From Giesbergeria sp. (GTDB lineage Bacteria; Pseudomonadota; Gammaproteobacteria; Burkholderiales; Burkholderiaceae_C): a DNA stretch of 64,000 nt. Each line of letters starts with the position of its first letter. The stretch's first letter is position 1. Under the pieces are notes generated by a model, which was given only the letters and a program-made list of their open reading frames with translations, searched no databases and had not been told where the DNA came from. This document shows, piece after piece, positions 28,422 to 38,158 of the stretch. A program made the position numbers and the translations under genes. Where the stretch lies: NCBI GenBank assembly GCA_017985015.1, contig JAGNYI010000001.1:62001-126000 (forward strand), read 5' to 3'.

Positions 28422-28906
28422 TCGAATATCTCCATGAGCGGGCGCTCATACCGCGCCTTGATGTGGGCAACGAAGGCCGGGCGGTCGCCCAGTTCCAGTA
28501 CATGCAGCATCAGCATGCTGTGGTCGCTGGAGAGTTCGGCCCACGAGGTTCCGGGGGTGATGCAGACAATCATCGCCAGAACCGCCAGCGCGTTCGGGTC
28601 GCGCAGCTCCAGCGGAATGTGCACGAAGCCGGCAGGGTGGCGGCGCAGCTGCGGAAACAGAAACAAGCGCAGCGTGCCCCAGTTGGACTCAACGGTGTCG
28701 GCCGCCACACGCAGGCCCAGCCGAAGAACGGTGATGGGGTGGCGCACGCGCACCGGCAGCGGACGCAGGCCCCGGGTGAGCAGCGGAATCGCCACGCCAA
28801 GCGCCAGGCCGATCAGTGCGTCGCCCAAGCCCAGGCTGCGATTGAGCACCATCCACAGCACGAACAGTGCGAACGACAGCAGCGGCGCCGGCAGCAGGCG
28901 CTTCAT
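28418..28906 (-). CDS. mrpE: Mrp cation/proton antiporter subunit E
   Basis: Membrane subunit of 162 aa. Two N-terminal hydrophobic helices precede a cytoplasmic domain with NPNALAVLAM-like and TPGTSWAELSSDHSMLMLHV, the MrpE/PhaE signature. ATG 28906 overlaps the mrpD stop (ATGA), which picks this start out of a much longer open frame. Confidence 0.92.
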   Translation of the reverse strand: MKRLLPAPLLSFALFVLWMVLNRSLGLGDALIGLALGVAIPLLTRGLRPLPVRVRHPITVLRLGLRVAADTVESNWGTLRLFLFPQLRRHPAGFVHIPLELRDPNALAVLAMIVCITPGTSWAELSSDHSMLMLHVLELGDRPAFVAHIKARYERPLMEIFE

Positions 28907-30621
28907 GGCGTGCCCTCTGCGGCTTCGTCGGAGGTAGAGCCTGCAGCCACGCTGGGCACCGGTTCCGCACCCAGGATCGCCTGCACATAGCCGCTCGGCG
29001 CGTGCAGCGCATCGGCCGTGGCCTGTGTGTAGCGCAGGGCCGGCCCGGCGGCGACGCTCAGCAGCACGCAGGCCAGCAGCAGCGCGGCGATCGGGACGCC
29101 TTCGGCCAGGCCGACGCGCAAAGGCCCGCGCCCCTGCGCGGTCCAGAAATACGCGATGCCGGCACGCACCAGCGCGCTGAGTGCAAAGAAGCCACTGGTG
29201 ATCAGCACCGCAAGAAACGTCCATCCGGTGAGCCCGAGCTGCGCACCGGCCGATGCGGCAAGCCCCAGTGGGTTGAACAGTGCGTTCAGCATGGCGAATT
29301 TGCCCACGAATCCGGGCAGCGGCGGCAACCCCGAGAGCATGAGTGTGCACATCAAAAAAGCAAGCCCCACGAAGGCTGTGGCGGCCGGAATGGGTCGACC
29401 CACCAAGGCTTGCTCTTCTTCGTCCAGGTTGAATCCCCGCGTGGGCTCCAGCCGCGCGTTGAGAAACGGGGCTGCTTCGCTTTTGGGTTCGTAAGGGTCG
29501 GCGCCTTCGAGCGGGCTGCGCCAGCGGTCGAGCACGTCGCCGAGCAAAAACAGGGCGCTGATGGCCAGTGTGGAGGCGGGCAGGTAGTACAACATGGCCG
29601 CTGTGAGCAGGTTCTGCCCGAAGCCGGCGGCGGCCAGCACCGTGCCCGACGACAGCAGGGCCGCGTAGCCCGACAGGTGCCCCAGGCGCTGCGAACCCAT
29701 CATGCCGATGGCGCCAAAGCCCATGGTGAGCATGCCGGCGCCGATCAGCCACAGGCTACCGAACTGTGCCGATGCCCCGGCCTCGCCGCCAAACAGCAGC
29801 GTCCACAGGCGCAAGATGGAATAGACGCCCAGTTTGGTCATTAGCGCAAACAGTGCTGCCACGGGTGCGGTGGCAGCGCTGTAGGCGGGTACCAGCCAGA
29901 AGTTGAGTGGCCAGATGGCCGCCTTGATGAGAAAGGCCGTCGCCAGGATGCCCGCCGCGGCGTGCAGCAGGCCTCGGTCGGAGTCGCGCAGCGTCGGAAT
30001 GTGTTGCGACAGATCGGCCATGCTCAGCGTGCCGGTGATGCCATAGAGCATGGACACGCCAATCAGAAACAGTGCCGACGCCGCCAGGTTGATGGCAATG
30101 TAGTGCATGCCCGAGAGCACCCGCGCGCGCCCCGAGCCGTGCAGCAGCAGGCCGTAAGAAGCCGCCAGCGTTACCTCGAAGAAAACGAACAGATTGAACA
30201 GGTCCGCCGTCAGGAAGGCGCCCGCCAGCCCCATCAGCTGGAGCTGGAACAGCACGTGGAAATGCACGCCCACGCGGTGCCAGCGTGCACAGGCAAACAG
30301 CGCTGCAGCCAGCCCTACCAGGCTGGTCAGCACCAGCATCAGCGCTGAGAGCCGATCGAGCGCCAGCACGATGCCAAACGGAGCCTGCCAGTTCCCTGGC
30401 AAATACACCCCCACGGCCTGGGGTGCGCCTTCGTTCGCCGCGCGCAGCAGCAACAGGCAAGAGACGCCCAGCAGCACCGCGCAGGAGCCCACATTGAGGG
30501 CCATTTTGAGGCGGTGGCGTTCTTCGCCCAGCAGCAGCATGAGCGCCGCCACCAGGAGTGGCAGCAGCACCGGCGCCAGCATCAGGTGCTGCATGGGGGC
30601 GGCATCGGCGAGGCCGGTCAT
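28903..30621 (-). CDS. mrpD: Mrp cation/proton antiporter subunit D
   Basis: Complex I NuoM/N-like antiporter subunit of 572 aa with about 14 membrane helices. The conserved lysine helix is FLIKAAIWPLNFWLVPAYSA. The loop of about 60 residues with many charges (about 385-425) and the C-terminal tail are less conserved. It is coupled to mrpC and mrpE by 4-bp overlaps. Confidence 0.95.
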   Translation of the reverse strand: MTGLADAAPMQHLMLAPVLLPLLVAALMLLLGEERHRLKMALNVGSCAVLLGVSCLLLLRAANEGAPQAVGVYLPGNWQAPFGIVLALDRLSALMLVLTSLVGLAAALFACARWHRVGVHFHVLFQLQLMGLAGAFLTADLFNLFVFFEVTLAASYGLLLHGSGRARVLSGMHYIAINLAASALFLIGVSMLYGITGTLSMADLSQHIPTLRDSDRGLLHAAAGILATAFLIKAAIWPLNFWLVPAYSAATAPVAALFALMTKLGVYSILRLWTLLFGGEAGASAQFGSLWLIGAGMLTMGFGAIGMMGSQRLGHLSGYAALLSSGTVLAAAGFGQNLLTAAMLYYLPASTLAISALFLLGDVLDRWRSPLEGADPYEPKSEAAPFLNARLEPTRGFNLDEEEQALVGRPIPAATAFVGLAFLMCTLMLSGLPPLPGFVGKFAMLNALFNPLGLAASAGAQLGLTGWTFLAVLITSGFFALSALVRAGIAYFWTAQGRGPLRVGLAEGVPIAALLLACVLLSVAAGPALRYTQATADALHAPSGYVQAILGAEPVPSVAAGSTSDEAAEGTP

Positions 30622-31001
30622 GGCCGCGCTCCGTCGTCGTCGGGCTCCATGCCTTCGGGCGGCTCAATGCCATCGACGTGGTCGGTGCCCGAGAGGCCAC
30701 GCGAGGCCAGCAGCACCACCAGGAACAGCGCCGTCATGGCAAAACCGATGACGATGGCGGTGAGTACGAGTGCCTGCGGCATGGGGTCGGCGTAGTGGGC
30801 CAGTTCTTGCGGCACGCCGGCGCGCAGCACGGGTTCCTTGCCGGTCGCCAGGCCCAGGCGCCCCATGCTGAAGATGAACAGATTGACCGCGTAGGAAATC
30901 AGGGAGAGCCCCATGATCACCTGGAACGTGCGCGGGCGCAGCAGCAGCCAGACGCCCGAGCCGGTGAGTACGCCAATCGATAGTGCCAGGGTGAGCTCCA
31001 T
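30618..31001 (-). CDS. mrpC: Mrp cation/proton antiporter subunit C
   Basis: NuoK-like membrane subunit of 127 aa with three helices. MGLSLISYAVNLFIFSMG and DPMPQALVLTAIVIGFAMTA are family signatures. ATG at 31001 forms TGATG with the mrpA stop. The Asp/Glu-rich tail is cytoplasmic. Confidence 0.94.
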   Translation of the reverse strand: MELTLALSIGVLTGSGVWLLLRPRTFQVIMGLSLISYAVNLFIFSMGRLGLATGKEPVLRAGVPQELAHYADPMPQALVLTAIVIGFAMTALFLVVLLASRGLSGTDHVDGIEPPEGMEPDDDGARP

Positions 31002-33949
31002 CAAGCGCCCCCTGTCTGGGCCGCCGCAGCTTCTTCCAGCCGGCGGGCGTGCGCCCGGTGGCCGCGAATGGATTGGTGGGCGATGGAAGTGAGGATGAGC
31101 AGCGTGGCTCCCACCACCAGTGCGAACACGCCGGTATCAAAGAACATGGCACTCGCCACATGCACTTCGCCGAGCAGCGGCAGGGTGAGGTGGGCGGTGT
31201 GCGTGGTCATGAACGGATAGCCCCAGACCAGCGAACCCAGGCCGGTGGCCAGGGACGTGAGCAGGCCCGCTGCCATCCAGCGGCGCGGGTACAGCGTGAA
31301 GTGGGCCTCGACCCACTGCGTTCCCGAGATGGTGTACTGCAGCACGATGGCGGCCGAGAACACCAAGCCCGAGACAAAACCGCCGCCCGGCGCGTTGTGT
31401 CCGCGCAGGAACAGGTAGACCGCTACCAGCGTGGCAAACGGCAGCAGCAGGCGCACCAGAACGGCGGGCACGCGCAAGTAGCCCACGGCGGTGTCCGTTG
31501 CCAGGCGTGGGTTGATCAGGTCGGTGTCCAGGTCGGCTGGCAAGGCACGCTGCTGCGGTGGCAGGTCGAGCATCTCGATGGCAGGGCGAAAGCGCCGGAG
31601 CAGCGCGTAGACAGTGAGCGCCACCACGCCCACCACCACGACTTCGCCAAAGGTGTCGAAAGCGCGGAAATCCACCAGCATCACGTTGACCACGTTGACG
31701 CCGCCCCCGCCCGTGAGCGCGTGCTCCAGGAAAAACGTCGAGGTGCTGCGGGGAAACGGGCGGCTCAGCATGGCAAAGGACAGCAAGGCCATGCCGCTGC
31801 CCGCTGCCATCGCAAGCGCGAAATCGCGCGCGCGGCGCCGTGCCGCCCGGCGGCGCACGGACGCTGCCAGCGTGTGGCGCAGCTCCTCGTGCCGTTTGGG
31901 CAGCCAGCGCAGTCCAAGCAGAATGAGCAGCGTGGTGACGGTTTCTACCGCCAGCTGCGTCAGTGCGAGATCGGGCGCGGAAAACCAGAGGAAAGTGATG
32001 CAGGTGATCAGCCCCGTGGCGCCCAGCAGTGTCAGGGCCGCAAGGCGGTGGTACTTGGCCTGCCAGGCCGTGGCCAGTGCGCAGCCCATGCCCAAGGCCC
32101 AGAGCAGGGCAAACGCAGGCTCGAACGGCAGCGCGGCGCGGTTGCCAATGGTCAGGCCGCGCGTCCACAGCGGCAGCGCGGCCGCCATCAGCGCGAATGC
32201 CACCAGCCACAGCATTTGCCATTGCAGCTTGTGCGTGCCCAGCAGTGTGCGCCCGCGTCGGCCCACCTGCGTCAGCACCGCAAGCACCCATTCGAACATT
32301 TCCTTGCCATCGAGCCGGGCCAGCCCAGGCGTGTGGGCGGGTGCATTGCTGCTGCGTCGGCGCAGCAACAGCAAGTAGAGCAGCGTCCCACCCACCAAGG
32401 CCACCAGGCTCATCATGAAAGGCGTGTTGAAGCCGTGCCAGACCGCCAGGCTGAATTCGGGCATCTCGCCGCCCACCACCGGACGTGCAGCGGCATCAAG
32501 AAAACCGCCCACGGTCCATTGGGGCAGCACACCGACGAGCAAGCAGATCAGCACCAGCAGTTCAACGGGAACGCGCATCCAGTGGGGCGGCTCATGGGGT
32601 TGGCGCGGCAGATCGTCCGCAGGCGGCCCGCCAAAGGTTTCCACGCAAAAGCGCAGTGCGTAGGCCACGCTGAACAGGCCCGCCAGCGTGGCGGCCCAGG
32701 GCAGGAGACTTTCCACCAGCGGGTTCGCCTGCACGAACACCGTTTCGGCAAAGAACATTTCTTTGGATAGAAAGCCGTTGAGCAGGGGCACCCCCGCCAT
32801 CGCCGCCGCTGCCACGGTGGCCAGGGTGGCGGTCACCGGCATGCTGTGGCGCAGGCCAGAAAGCCTTCGCATATCGCGGGTGCCGGTCTCGTGGTCGATG
32901 ATGCCTGCGGCCATGAACAAAGAGGCCTTGAAAGTCGCATGGTTCATGATGTGAAAAACCGCCGCCACCGCGGCCAGGGGGCTGTTGAGCCCCAGCAGCA
33001 ACGTGATCAGACCCAGGTGCGAGAGTGTCGAATACGCCAGCACGCCTTTGAGGTCGTGCTGGAACATGGCCACGTAAGCGCCCAGCAGCAGCGTACACAG
33101 ACCGGCGCCGCCCACGATCCAGAACCACGGCTCAGTCCCCGAGAGCACCGGCCACAGCCGCGCCAGCAGGAACACGCCGGCCTTCACCATCGTGGCCGAA
33201 TGCAGATAGGCGGATACGGGCGTGGGCGCCGCCATGGCGTGCGGCAACCAGAAGTGGAAGGGAAACTGTGCGCTCTTGGTCAGCGCCCCCAGCACAATAA
33301 GGCACAGCGCCACCAGGTACAGTGGATGGGCGCGCACCAAGGGGCCGGCGGCCAGAACGTTGTCGAGTTCGTAGCTGCCCACGATGTGGCCCAGCACGAT
33401 CATGCCGACGAACAGACACAGGCCGCCCGCGCCCGTCACAGTGAGCGCCATGCGCGCGCCGCGCCGGGCGTCCTTGCGGTGGTACCAGTAGCCGATCAAT
33501 AAGAACGAAAACAGGCTGGTCAGCTCCCAGAACAGCGCGAGCTGAATCAGGTTGCCCGACAGCACGACGCCCGTCATGGAGCCCATAAAGGCCAGAAAGA
33601 AGGCAAAGAATCGCGGCACTGGATCCTGCGGTGACATGTAGTAGCGCGCGTACAGCACCACCAGCGCGCCAATGCCCAGCACCAGCATGCAGAAGATCCA
33701 GGCAAAGCCGTCCATGCGCAGCACCAGCTTGAGGCCGAGTGCCGGAACCCAGGCGATTTCCTGGCGCAGCACTTCGCCCGCAGCGATCTGCGGGAACAGC
33801 AAGGCCGTCTGAATCGTGCACAGCAGGGCAATCAGCCCCGCCAGGGTCGATTCGGTGTTGCGCGCATTGGATGGTAGAAACGCCGCGAGCAGACTCCCGG
33901 CGAAGGGCAGGGCAACGAGGGTAATGAGCGGCAGCTGCGGCCAATCCAT
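31001..33949 (-). CDS. mrpA: Mrp antiporter subunits A and B fused
   Basis: 982-aa NuoL-like antiporter subunit MrpA with a C-terminal MrpB domain. The NuoL core spans about 1-510 (FPFHFWLPHAMAAPTPVSAY and the nearby lysines). The MrpA-specific C-terminal helices include FSAPDLALTQLAVETVTTLL. The MrpB-like domain (about 810-960) contains LRGHNAPGGGFVSGLV. Fused AB is usual in six-gene group 2 (pha-type) operons, so this is not a rare feature. It is the first gene of the operon, 17 bp after a ComEA-like gene. Confidence 0.95.
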   Translation of the reverse strand: MDWPQLPLITLVALPFAGSLLAAFLPSNARNTESTLAGLIALLCTIQTALLFPQIAAGEVLRQEIAWVPALGLKLVLRMDGFAWIFCMLVLGIGALVVLYARYYMSPQDPVPRFFAFFLAFMGSMTGVVLSGNLIQLALFWELTSLFSFLLIGYWYHRKDARRGARMALTVTGAGGLCLFVGMIVLGHIVGSYELDNVLAAGPLVRAHPLYLVALCLIVLGALTKSAQFPFHFWLPHAMAAPTPVSAYLHSATMVKAGVFLLARLWPVLSGTEPWFWIVGGAGLCTLLLGAYVAMFQHDLKGVLAYSTLSHLGLITLLLGLNSPLAAVAAVFHIMNHATFKASLFMAAGIIDHETGTRDMRRLSGLRHSMPVTATLATVAAAAMAGVPLLNGFLSKEMFFAETVFVQANPLVESLLPWAATLAGLFSVAYALRFCVETFGGPPADDLPRQPHEPPHWMRVPVELLVLICLLVGVLPQWTVGGFLDAAARPVVGGEMPEFSLAVWHGFNTPFMMSLVALVGGTLLYLLLLRRRSSNAPAHTPGLARLDGKEMFEWVLAVLTQVGRRGRTLLGTHKLQWQMLWLVAFALMAAALPLWTRGLTIGNRAALPFEPAFALLWALGMGCALATAWQAKYHRLAALTLLGATGLITCITFLWFSAPDLALTQLAVETVTTLLILLGLRWLPKRHEELRHTLAASVRRRAARRRARDFALAMAAGSGMALLSFAMLSRPFPRSTSTFFLEHALTGGGGVNVVNVMLVDFRAFDTFGEVVVVGVVALTVYALLRRFRPAIEMLDLPPQQRALPADLDTDLINPRLATDTAVGYLRVPAVLVRLLLPFATLVAVYLFLRGHNAPGGGFVSGLVFSAAIVLQYTISGTQWVEAHFTLYPRRWMAAGLLTSLATGLGSLVWGYPFMTTHTAHLTLPLLGEVHVASAMFFDTGVFALVVGATLLILTSIAHQSIRGHRAHARRLEEAAAAQTGGA

Positions 33950-33966
33950 GGGTTGGAAATATCTCT

Positions 33967-34269
33967 CTACTGCGCCGGGACTGGCGCCCCAGCGCTTTCC
34001 TTCGCGTAGGGCTCACCATTGACGGTGAAGCCTTGCGCTGAGAACCTTGCCGCGCCGGTTTTGCCAATGCCGCGCACCCGCGCCACCAGGTCGGCCCAAT
34101 CCTTGAAGGGCTGGCGCGCGCGCTCGTCCAGAATGCGTCGCGTGGTGGCTGGGCCGATGCCGCGAATGCCGTCCAACTCGGCTTCGGTGGCGGTATTGAT
34201 GTCAATTTGCGCGAGCGCAGCGCCCGAGCAGAGCAGTGCGGCGCTCAGCAACAGAGATCGAAGGCCCAT
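33967..34269 (-). CDS. Exported helix-hairpin-helix (ComEA-like) protein
   Basis: 100-aa protein with signal peptide (1-20, ending ALA) and a ComEA-type double HhH domain (DINTATEAELDGIRGIGPA, RVRGIGKTGAARF). Such proteins bind DNA in the periplasm during natural transformation; short stand-alone copies are common in betaproteobacteria. It follows lapB by 3 bp and precedes the mrp operon by 17 bp. Its link to competence here is inferred from the domain only. Confidence 0.88.
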   Translation of the reverse strand: MGLRSLLLSAALLCSGAALAQIDINTATEAELDGIRGIGPATTRRILDERARQPFKDWADLVARVRGIGKTGAARFSAQGFTVNGEPYAKESAGAPVPAQ

Positions 34270-34272
34270 GGC

Positions 34273-35439
34273 TTAGAGCTCCTCCACCCGTTGGGCAGGG
34301 TAGCTGTCCCAGGCTTGGCAGCCCGGACAGTGCCAAAAGTGCTGGCGCGCTTCGAACCCGCAAGCCGCGCAGCGGTAGCGCATGAGCGGGCGGGCAGCGG
34401 TGTCGAGCGCCGCCTGAATTTGCGGATGAAACTCTTCGTGTTCCAACCGTTCGCCGGCCAGCCACTTGGCCGCGGCAACCAGCGAGGGTTCGTGCTCAAG
34501 ATGGCGCAGGTACCACATGCGGCTTTTGCCCTGATCTGCGGGCGCGGCGCCCGCGTGCTCCGAGAGCGCCACGATGGCGTCGAGGACGTCCAGCGATGGG
34601 GCCTGCGCGTAATGTGCGTGCAGCAGGGCAAGCACCTCGGTCTCGCGTCCGCTCTCGCGGGCGATCTCGGTCAGCAGCGCAGCGGCGAGCGGCAGTGCGG
34701 ACGGGGCCTGCTCGCCCAGGGCGCGCAGCAGCGCAAGCGCGCGGGCGGTGTCGCCCGCCTGCTGCGCAAGGCGCGCGAGTTCGATGTGGGGGCGCGCCGC
34801 CTGGGGCGCTGCACCGAGTGCCTGCTCCAGCCGGGCGATGGCGGCGCTGCTGTTGCCCGCGGTGCGTTCGCTTTGTGCCTGCTCGCACAGATAGTGCGCC
34901 TGGCGGGTACTGAAATCACCCTGGCCGGCGGCGTGCATCTTGCGCGCTACCTCGGCGGCCTGGGGCCAGTCGCGCGAACGCTCAAAGATGGCCAGCCGCG
35001 CCAGTCGGGCCTGGCCTTCAAACGCCGTGCCCTCCAGGCGCGCCAGCGCGTCCTCGGCGCGGTCCAGCAGGCCGGCCTTGAGGTAGTCCAGCGCCAGCGC
35101 GTGCTGGGCGCGGTCGCGGTCGGCGCCGCTCAGGTCGCCGCGCGAGAGCAGGTGCTCGTGCACGCGCACTGCCCGGTCGTATTCCCCCCGGCGCCGGAAC
35201 AAATTGCCCAGCGCGAAATGCAGCTCGGACGTGTCGGGGTCGTTCTGTACCGCCTCGATGAAGGCGTCGATGGCTTGGTCTTGCTGCTCGTTGAGCAGGA
35301 AGTTCAGGCCCTTGAAGTAGGCTTTGGGGGCATCGCGGTTTTGTGCGCGCAGCTGGCGCAGGTCCAGGCGCGATGCGCCCCAGCCGAGCATGAAGACCAG
35401 CGGCAGCCCCAACAGAATCCAGACAAGGTCAAATTCCAT
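34273..35439 (-). CDS. lapB: Lipopolysaccharide assembly protein LapB (YciM)
   Basis: 388-aa inner-membrane-anchored TPR protein that controls LpxC turnover and LPS synthesis. An N-terminal anchor (about 3-20, DLVWILLGLPLVFMLGW) is followed by roughly nine TPRs (45-345) and a C-terminal rubredoxin-like zinc knuckle, YRCAACGF with CPGC. ATG 35439 overlaps the lapA end by 11 bp. The lapA-lapB pair downstream of ihfB is typical. Confidence 0.95.
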   Translation of the reverse strand: MEFDLVWILLGLPLVFMLGWGASRLDLRQLRAQNRDAPKAYFKGLNFLLNEQQDQAIDAFIEAVQNDPDTSELHFALGNLFRRRGEYDRAVRVHEHLLSRGDLSGADRDRAQHALALDYLKAGLLDRAEDALARLEGTAFEGQARLARLAIFERSRDWPQAAEVARKMHAAGQGDFSTRQAHYLCEQAQSERTAGNSSAAIARLEQALGAAPQAARPHIELARLAQQAGDTARALALLRALGEQAPSALPLAAALLTEIARESGRETEVLALLHAHYAQAPSLDVLDAIVALSEHAGAAPADQGKSRMWYLRHLEHEPSLVAAAKWLAGERLEHEEFHPQIQAALDTAARPLMRYRCAACGFEARQHFWHCPGCQAWDSYPAQRVEEL

Positions 35440-35728
35440 GCGGCGGGAGAGACTCTGGGGGTGCACTGGGCACGGGCGCTGCGGCGGACGGCATCTGGGC
35501 GGCGTGCACGCGCCGTGCGGCACTGCGGTGCTTCCACCAGCGTGGCACCATGCCGAGCACTCCGGCGACCAAGCCAAAGGCAAAGGCTGTCAGCACGATA
35601 AGAACCTGCGGTGCGCGCCACTGCGTGCCAAAGAACAAGTGCACGGTGGCGTCTTGCTGGTTGTTCAGCGCAAAGGCGAAAAGCGTAAAGAAAATGGCTG
35701 CCTTGAGCAGCCACAGGAAGTATTTCAT
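35429..35728 (-). CDS. lapA: Lipopolysaccharide assembly protein LapA domain protein
   Basis: Small inner-membrane protein of 99 aa with two hydrophobic helices (about 5-22 and 42-62). NNQQDATVHLFFGTQWRAPQ is the LapA/DUF1049 signature. It acts with LapB. A Pro/Ala-rich cytoplasmic tail follows. Transcribed after ihfB, with a repeat element in between. Confidence 0.92.
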   Translation of the reverse strand: MKYFLWLLKAAIFFTLFAFALNNQQDATVHLFFGTQWRAPQVLIVLTAFAFGLVAGVLGMVPRWWKHRSAARRVHAAQMPSAAAPVPSAPPESLPPHGI

Positions 35729-35808
35729 GGCGTCCCCGGTGGTGGGACGATTCTACGAAGCGATGGCTGCAAAGCGCGGGCTTTGGCGAGGATTGCCGAA
35801 TTTTAGGT

Positions 35809-35863
35809 ATTTTCGGCCTCTAACGCTTATCCTGCAATTGTTTGTAGCTATAAATTAAATAGC
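35809..35863 (+). repeat. Two-hairpin intergenic repeat, copy 6
   Basis: TTTTCGGCCTCTAACGCTTA, then GTAGCTATAAATTAAATAGC (hairpin 2). The first hairpin is degraded on its right arm. It ends 1 nt from the ihfB stop codon. Confidence 0.8.
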
Positions 35864-35864
35864 A

Positions 35865-36179
35865 TCAACCACCTGTTGCCGGGTGAATGAGCTCTTCGGT
35901 ACGCTGATCTACTGCTTCGCGCAGCGCCTTGCCGGGCTTGAAATGCGGCACGCGCTTGGCCGGAATGGCCACGGCTTCGCCGCTGCGCGGGTTGCGGCCC
36001 AGGCGCGGGGGGCGGTGGCTGACCGAAAAGCTGCCAAAACCCCGCACTTCGATGCGGTGGCCGCGCACCAGAGCGTCGCCCACGGCATCGAGCAAAGTCT
36101 TGACGGCGATCTCTGCGTCGCGGTGCGTCAGCTGGGGAAAACGCTCGGCCAGGGCTTCAACGAGGTCGGATCGGGTCAT
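35865..36179 (-). CDS. ihfB: Integration host factor subunit beta
   Basis: DNA-bending nucleoid protein of 104 aa, partner of Ihf[18 protein letters not shown] starts the protein; the DNA-binding arm has [20 protein letters not shown] use ATG 36179; the frame is open to 36215 with atypical residues. The rpsA-ihfB order is conserved in proteobacteria, but a terminator-like hairpin lies between them here. Confidence 0.96.
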   Translation of the reverse strand: MTRSDLVEALAERFPQLTHRDAEIAVKTLLDAVGDALVRGHRIEVRGFGSFSVSHRPPRLGRNPRSGEAVAIPAKRVPHFKPGKALREAVDQRTEELIHPATGG

Positions 36180-36192
36180 ACGTTCAATGCAC

Positions 36193-36231
36193 AAAAAAAT
36201 GCCGGGTGGGCGCATTGTGCACTCACCCGGC
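36193..36231 (-). terminator. Terminator-like hairpin after rpsA
   Basis: On the minus strand GCCGGGTG ... CACCCGGC with a 15-nt loop, followed by ATTTTTTT. It overlaps the upstream edge of ihfB, so it may attenuate rather than end transcription. Confidence 0.7.
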
Positions 36232-36276
36232 CGCCATCTTGGCCGGCACCCAAGGGGCCGGCGGTGACCGCTTGGT

Positions 36277-37962
36277 TTACTTCTCCGAATTGTCCAGCTT
36301 GGCGCGCAGCAAGGCGCCCAGGCTGGTCGTGCCGGCGCTCTCGCGGCTCGACTGCTGGCTCAGGTTGGCCATGGCACCTTGCTCGTCGATCATGTCTTTT
36401 TGCTTGATCGACAGCTGGATGTTGCGGGTCTTGCGATCCACGTTGACCACCACGGCGGTCACTTCGTCGCCTTCCTTGAGCACGTTGCGGGCATCTTCCA
36501 CGCGGTCGCGGGAGATTTCCGAAGCGCGCAGGTAGCCGACGATGTCTTCGCCCAGGTCGATTTCAGCGCCACGGGCGTCCACGGTCTTGACCTTGCCGGT
36601 CACGGTCTGGCCCTTGTCGTTCACGGTCACGAAGGTGGTGAACGGGTCGCCGTCGAGCTGCTTGATGCCCAGGCTGATGCGCTCGCGCTCCACGTCCACG
36701 GCCAGCACGATGGCTTCGACTTCCTGGCCCTTCTTGTAGTTGCGCACGGCAGCTTCGCCGGGCTCGTTCCACGAGAGGTCGGACAGGTGCACCAGACCGT
36801 CGATACCGGCAGCCAGGCCCACGAACACGCCAAAGTCGGTGATCGATTTGATGGGGCCCTTGACGCGGTCGCCGCGCTTGGTGTCCTGCGCGAATTCTTG
36901 CCAGGGGTTGGCCTTGCACTGCTTCATGCCCAGGCTGATGCGGCGCTTGTCTTCGTCGATCTCGAGGACCATGACTTCGACTTCGTCGCCCAGCGTGACC
37001 AACTTGGAAGGAGCGATGTTCTTGTTCGTCCAGTCCATTTCAGAGACGTGCACCAGGCCTTCGATGCCGGGTTCGAGTTCCACAAACGCGCCGTAGTCGG
37101 CGATGTTGGTGATCTTGCCGAACAGGCGGGTGCTTTGTGGGTAGCGGCGCGAAACGCCCATCCATGGGTCGTCGCCCATTTGCTTGAGGCCCAGCGAGAC
37201 ACGGTTCTTTTCGGTGTCGAACTTGAGGATCTTGGCGGTGATTTCCTGGCCGGCCGTGACCACTTCCGAAGGATGGCGAACGCGGCGCCATGCCATGTCG
37301 GTGATATGCAGCAGACCGTCGATACCGCCCAGGTCCACGAACGCACCGTATTCGGTGATGTTCTTGACCACGCCGTTGACGATGGCGCCTTCCTTCAGGG
37401 TGGACATGAGCTTTTCGCGCTCTTCGCCCATCGAGGCTTCGACCACCGCGCGGCGGCTCAGCACCACGTTGTTGCGTTTGCGGTCGAGCTTGATGACCTT
37501 GAATTCCATGGTCTTGTTTTCGTACGGCGTCAGGTCCTTGACCGGGCGCGTATCGATCAGCGAACCGGGCAGGAACGCGCGGATGCCGTTGACCAGCACC
37601 GTCAGGCCGCCCTTGACCTTGCCGCTGGTGGTGCCGGTGACGAATTCGCCGGATTCCAGGGCCTTTTCCAGGCTCATCCAGGACGCGAGGCGCTTGGCCG
37701 TGTCGCGCGAGAGGATGGTGTCGCCGTAACCGTTTTCGATCGAGCCGATGGCCACGGAGACGAAATCGCCCACCTGGACTTCGACTTCGCCCTTGTCGTT
37801 CTTGAATTCGTCGAGCGGCACATAGGCTTCAGATTTCAGGCCGGCGTTGACCACGACGAAGCTGTGCTCGACGCGCACCACCTCTGCGGTGATGACTTCA
37901 CCGGGGCGCATCTCGGTGCGTTGCAAGGATTCTTCGAAAAGGTCGGCAAAAGATTCAGACAT
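36277..37962 (-). CDS. rpsA: 30S ribosomal protein S1
   Basis: 561-aa S1 with six S1 (OB-fold) domains, beginning at about residues 22, 105, 190, 277, 364 and 451. Repeats such as [20 protein letters not shown] and [20 protein letters not shown] are obvious. It binds mRNA at the ribosome. AAGGA precedes ATG 37962. A 196-bp leader separates it from cmk, which is long enough for S1 autogenous control, as is known in E. coli. Confidence 0.98.
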   Translation of the reverse strand: MSESFADLFEESLQRTEMRPGEVITAEVVRVEHSFVVVNAGLKSEAYVPLDEFKNDKGEVEVQVGDFVSVAIGSIENGYGDTILSRDTAKRLASWMSLEKALESGEFVTGTTSGKVKGGLTVLVNGIRAFLPGSLIDTRPVKDLTPYENKTMEFKVIKLDRKRNNVVLSRRAVVEASMGEEREKLMSTLKEGAIVNGVVKNITEYGAFVDLGGIDGLLHITDMAWRRVRHPSEVVTAGQEITAKILKFDTEKNRVSLGLKQMGDDPWMGVSRRYPQSTRLFGKITNIADYGAFVELEPGIEGLVHVSEMDWTNKNIAPSKLVTLGDEVEVMVLEIDEDKRRISLGMKQCKANPWQEFAQDTKRGDRVKGPIKSITDFGVFVGLAAGIDGLVHLSDLSWNEPGEAAVRNYKKGQEVEAIVLAVDVERERISLGIKQLDGDPFTTFVTVNDKGQTVTGKVKTVDARGAEIDLGEDIVGYLRASEISRDRVEDARNVLKEGDEVTAVVVNVDRKTRNIQLSIKQKDMIDEQGAMANLSQQSSRESAGTTSLGALLRAKLDNSEK

Positions 37963-38158
37963 GTATTTCCTTGCCACGTGCAGGTTTTACGGCAGCACCA
38001 TTGCTGCGGTTTCAAAGGCTGCCCGTGGTGGTTGGGGTACGGCGTGTGCCGCGGGTTAGAGTTGAAACAACCACAGGGCCAGTGCGCTGCGGCGCGGGCT
38101 GGAGGCCATGTGGACCAGTGTGGAGCCTTGCGGCCCCGGTTCTTCAGCCCGCTGCGGA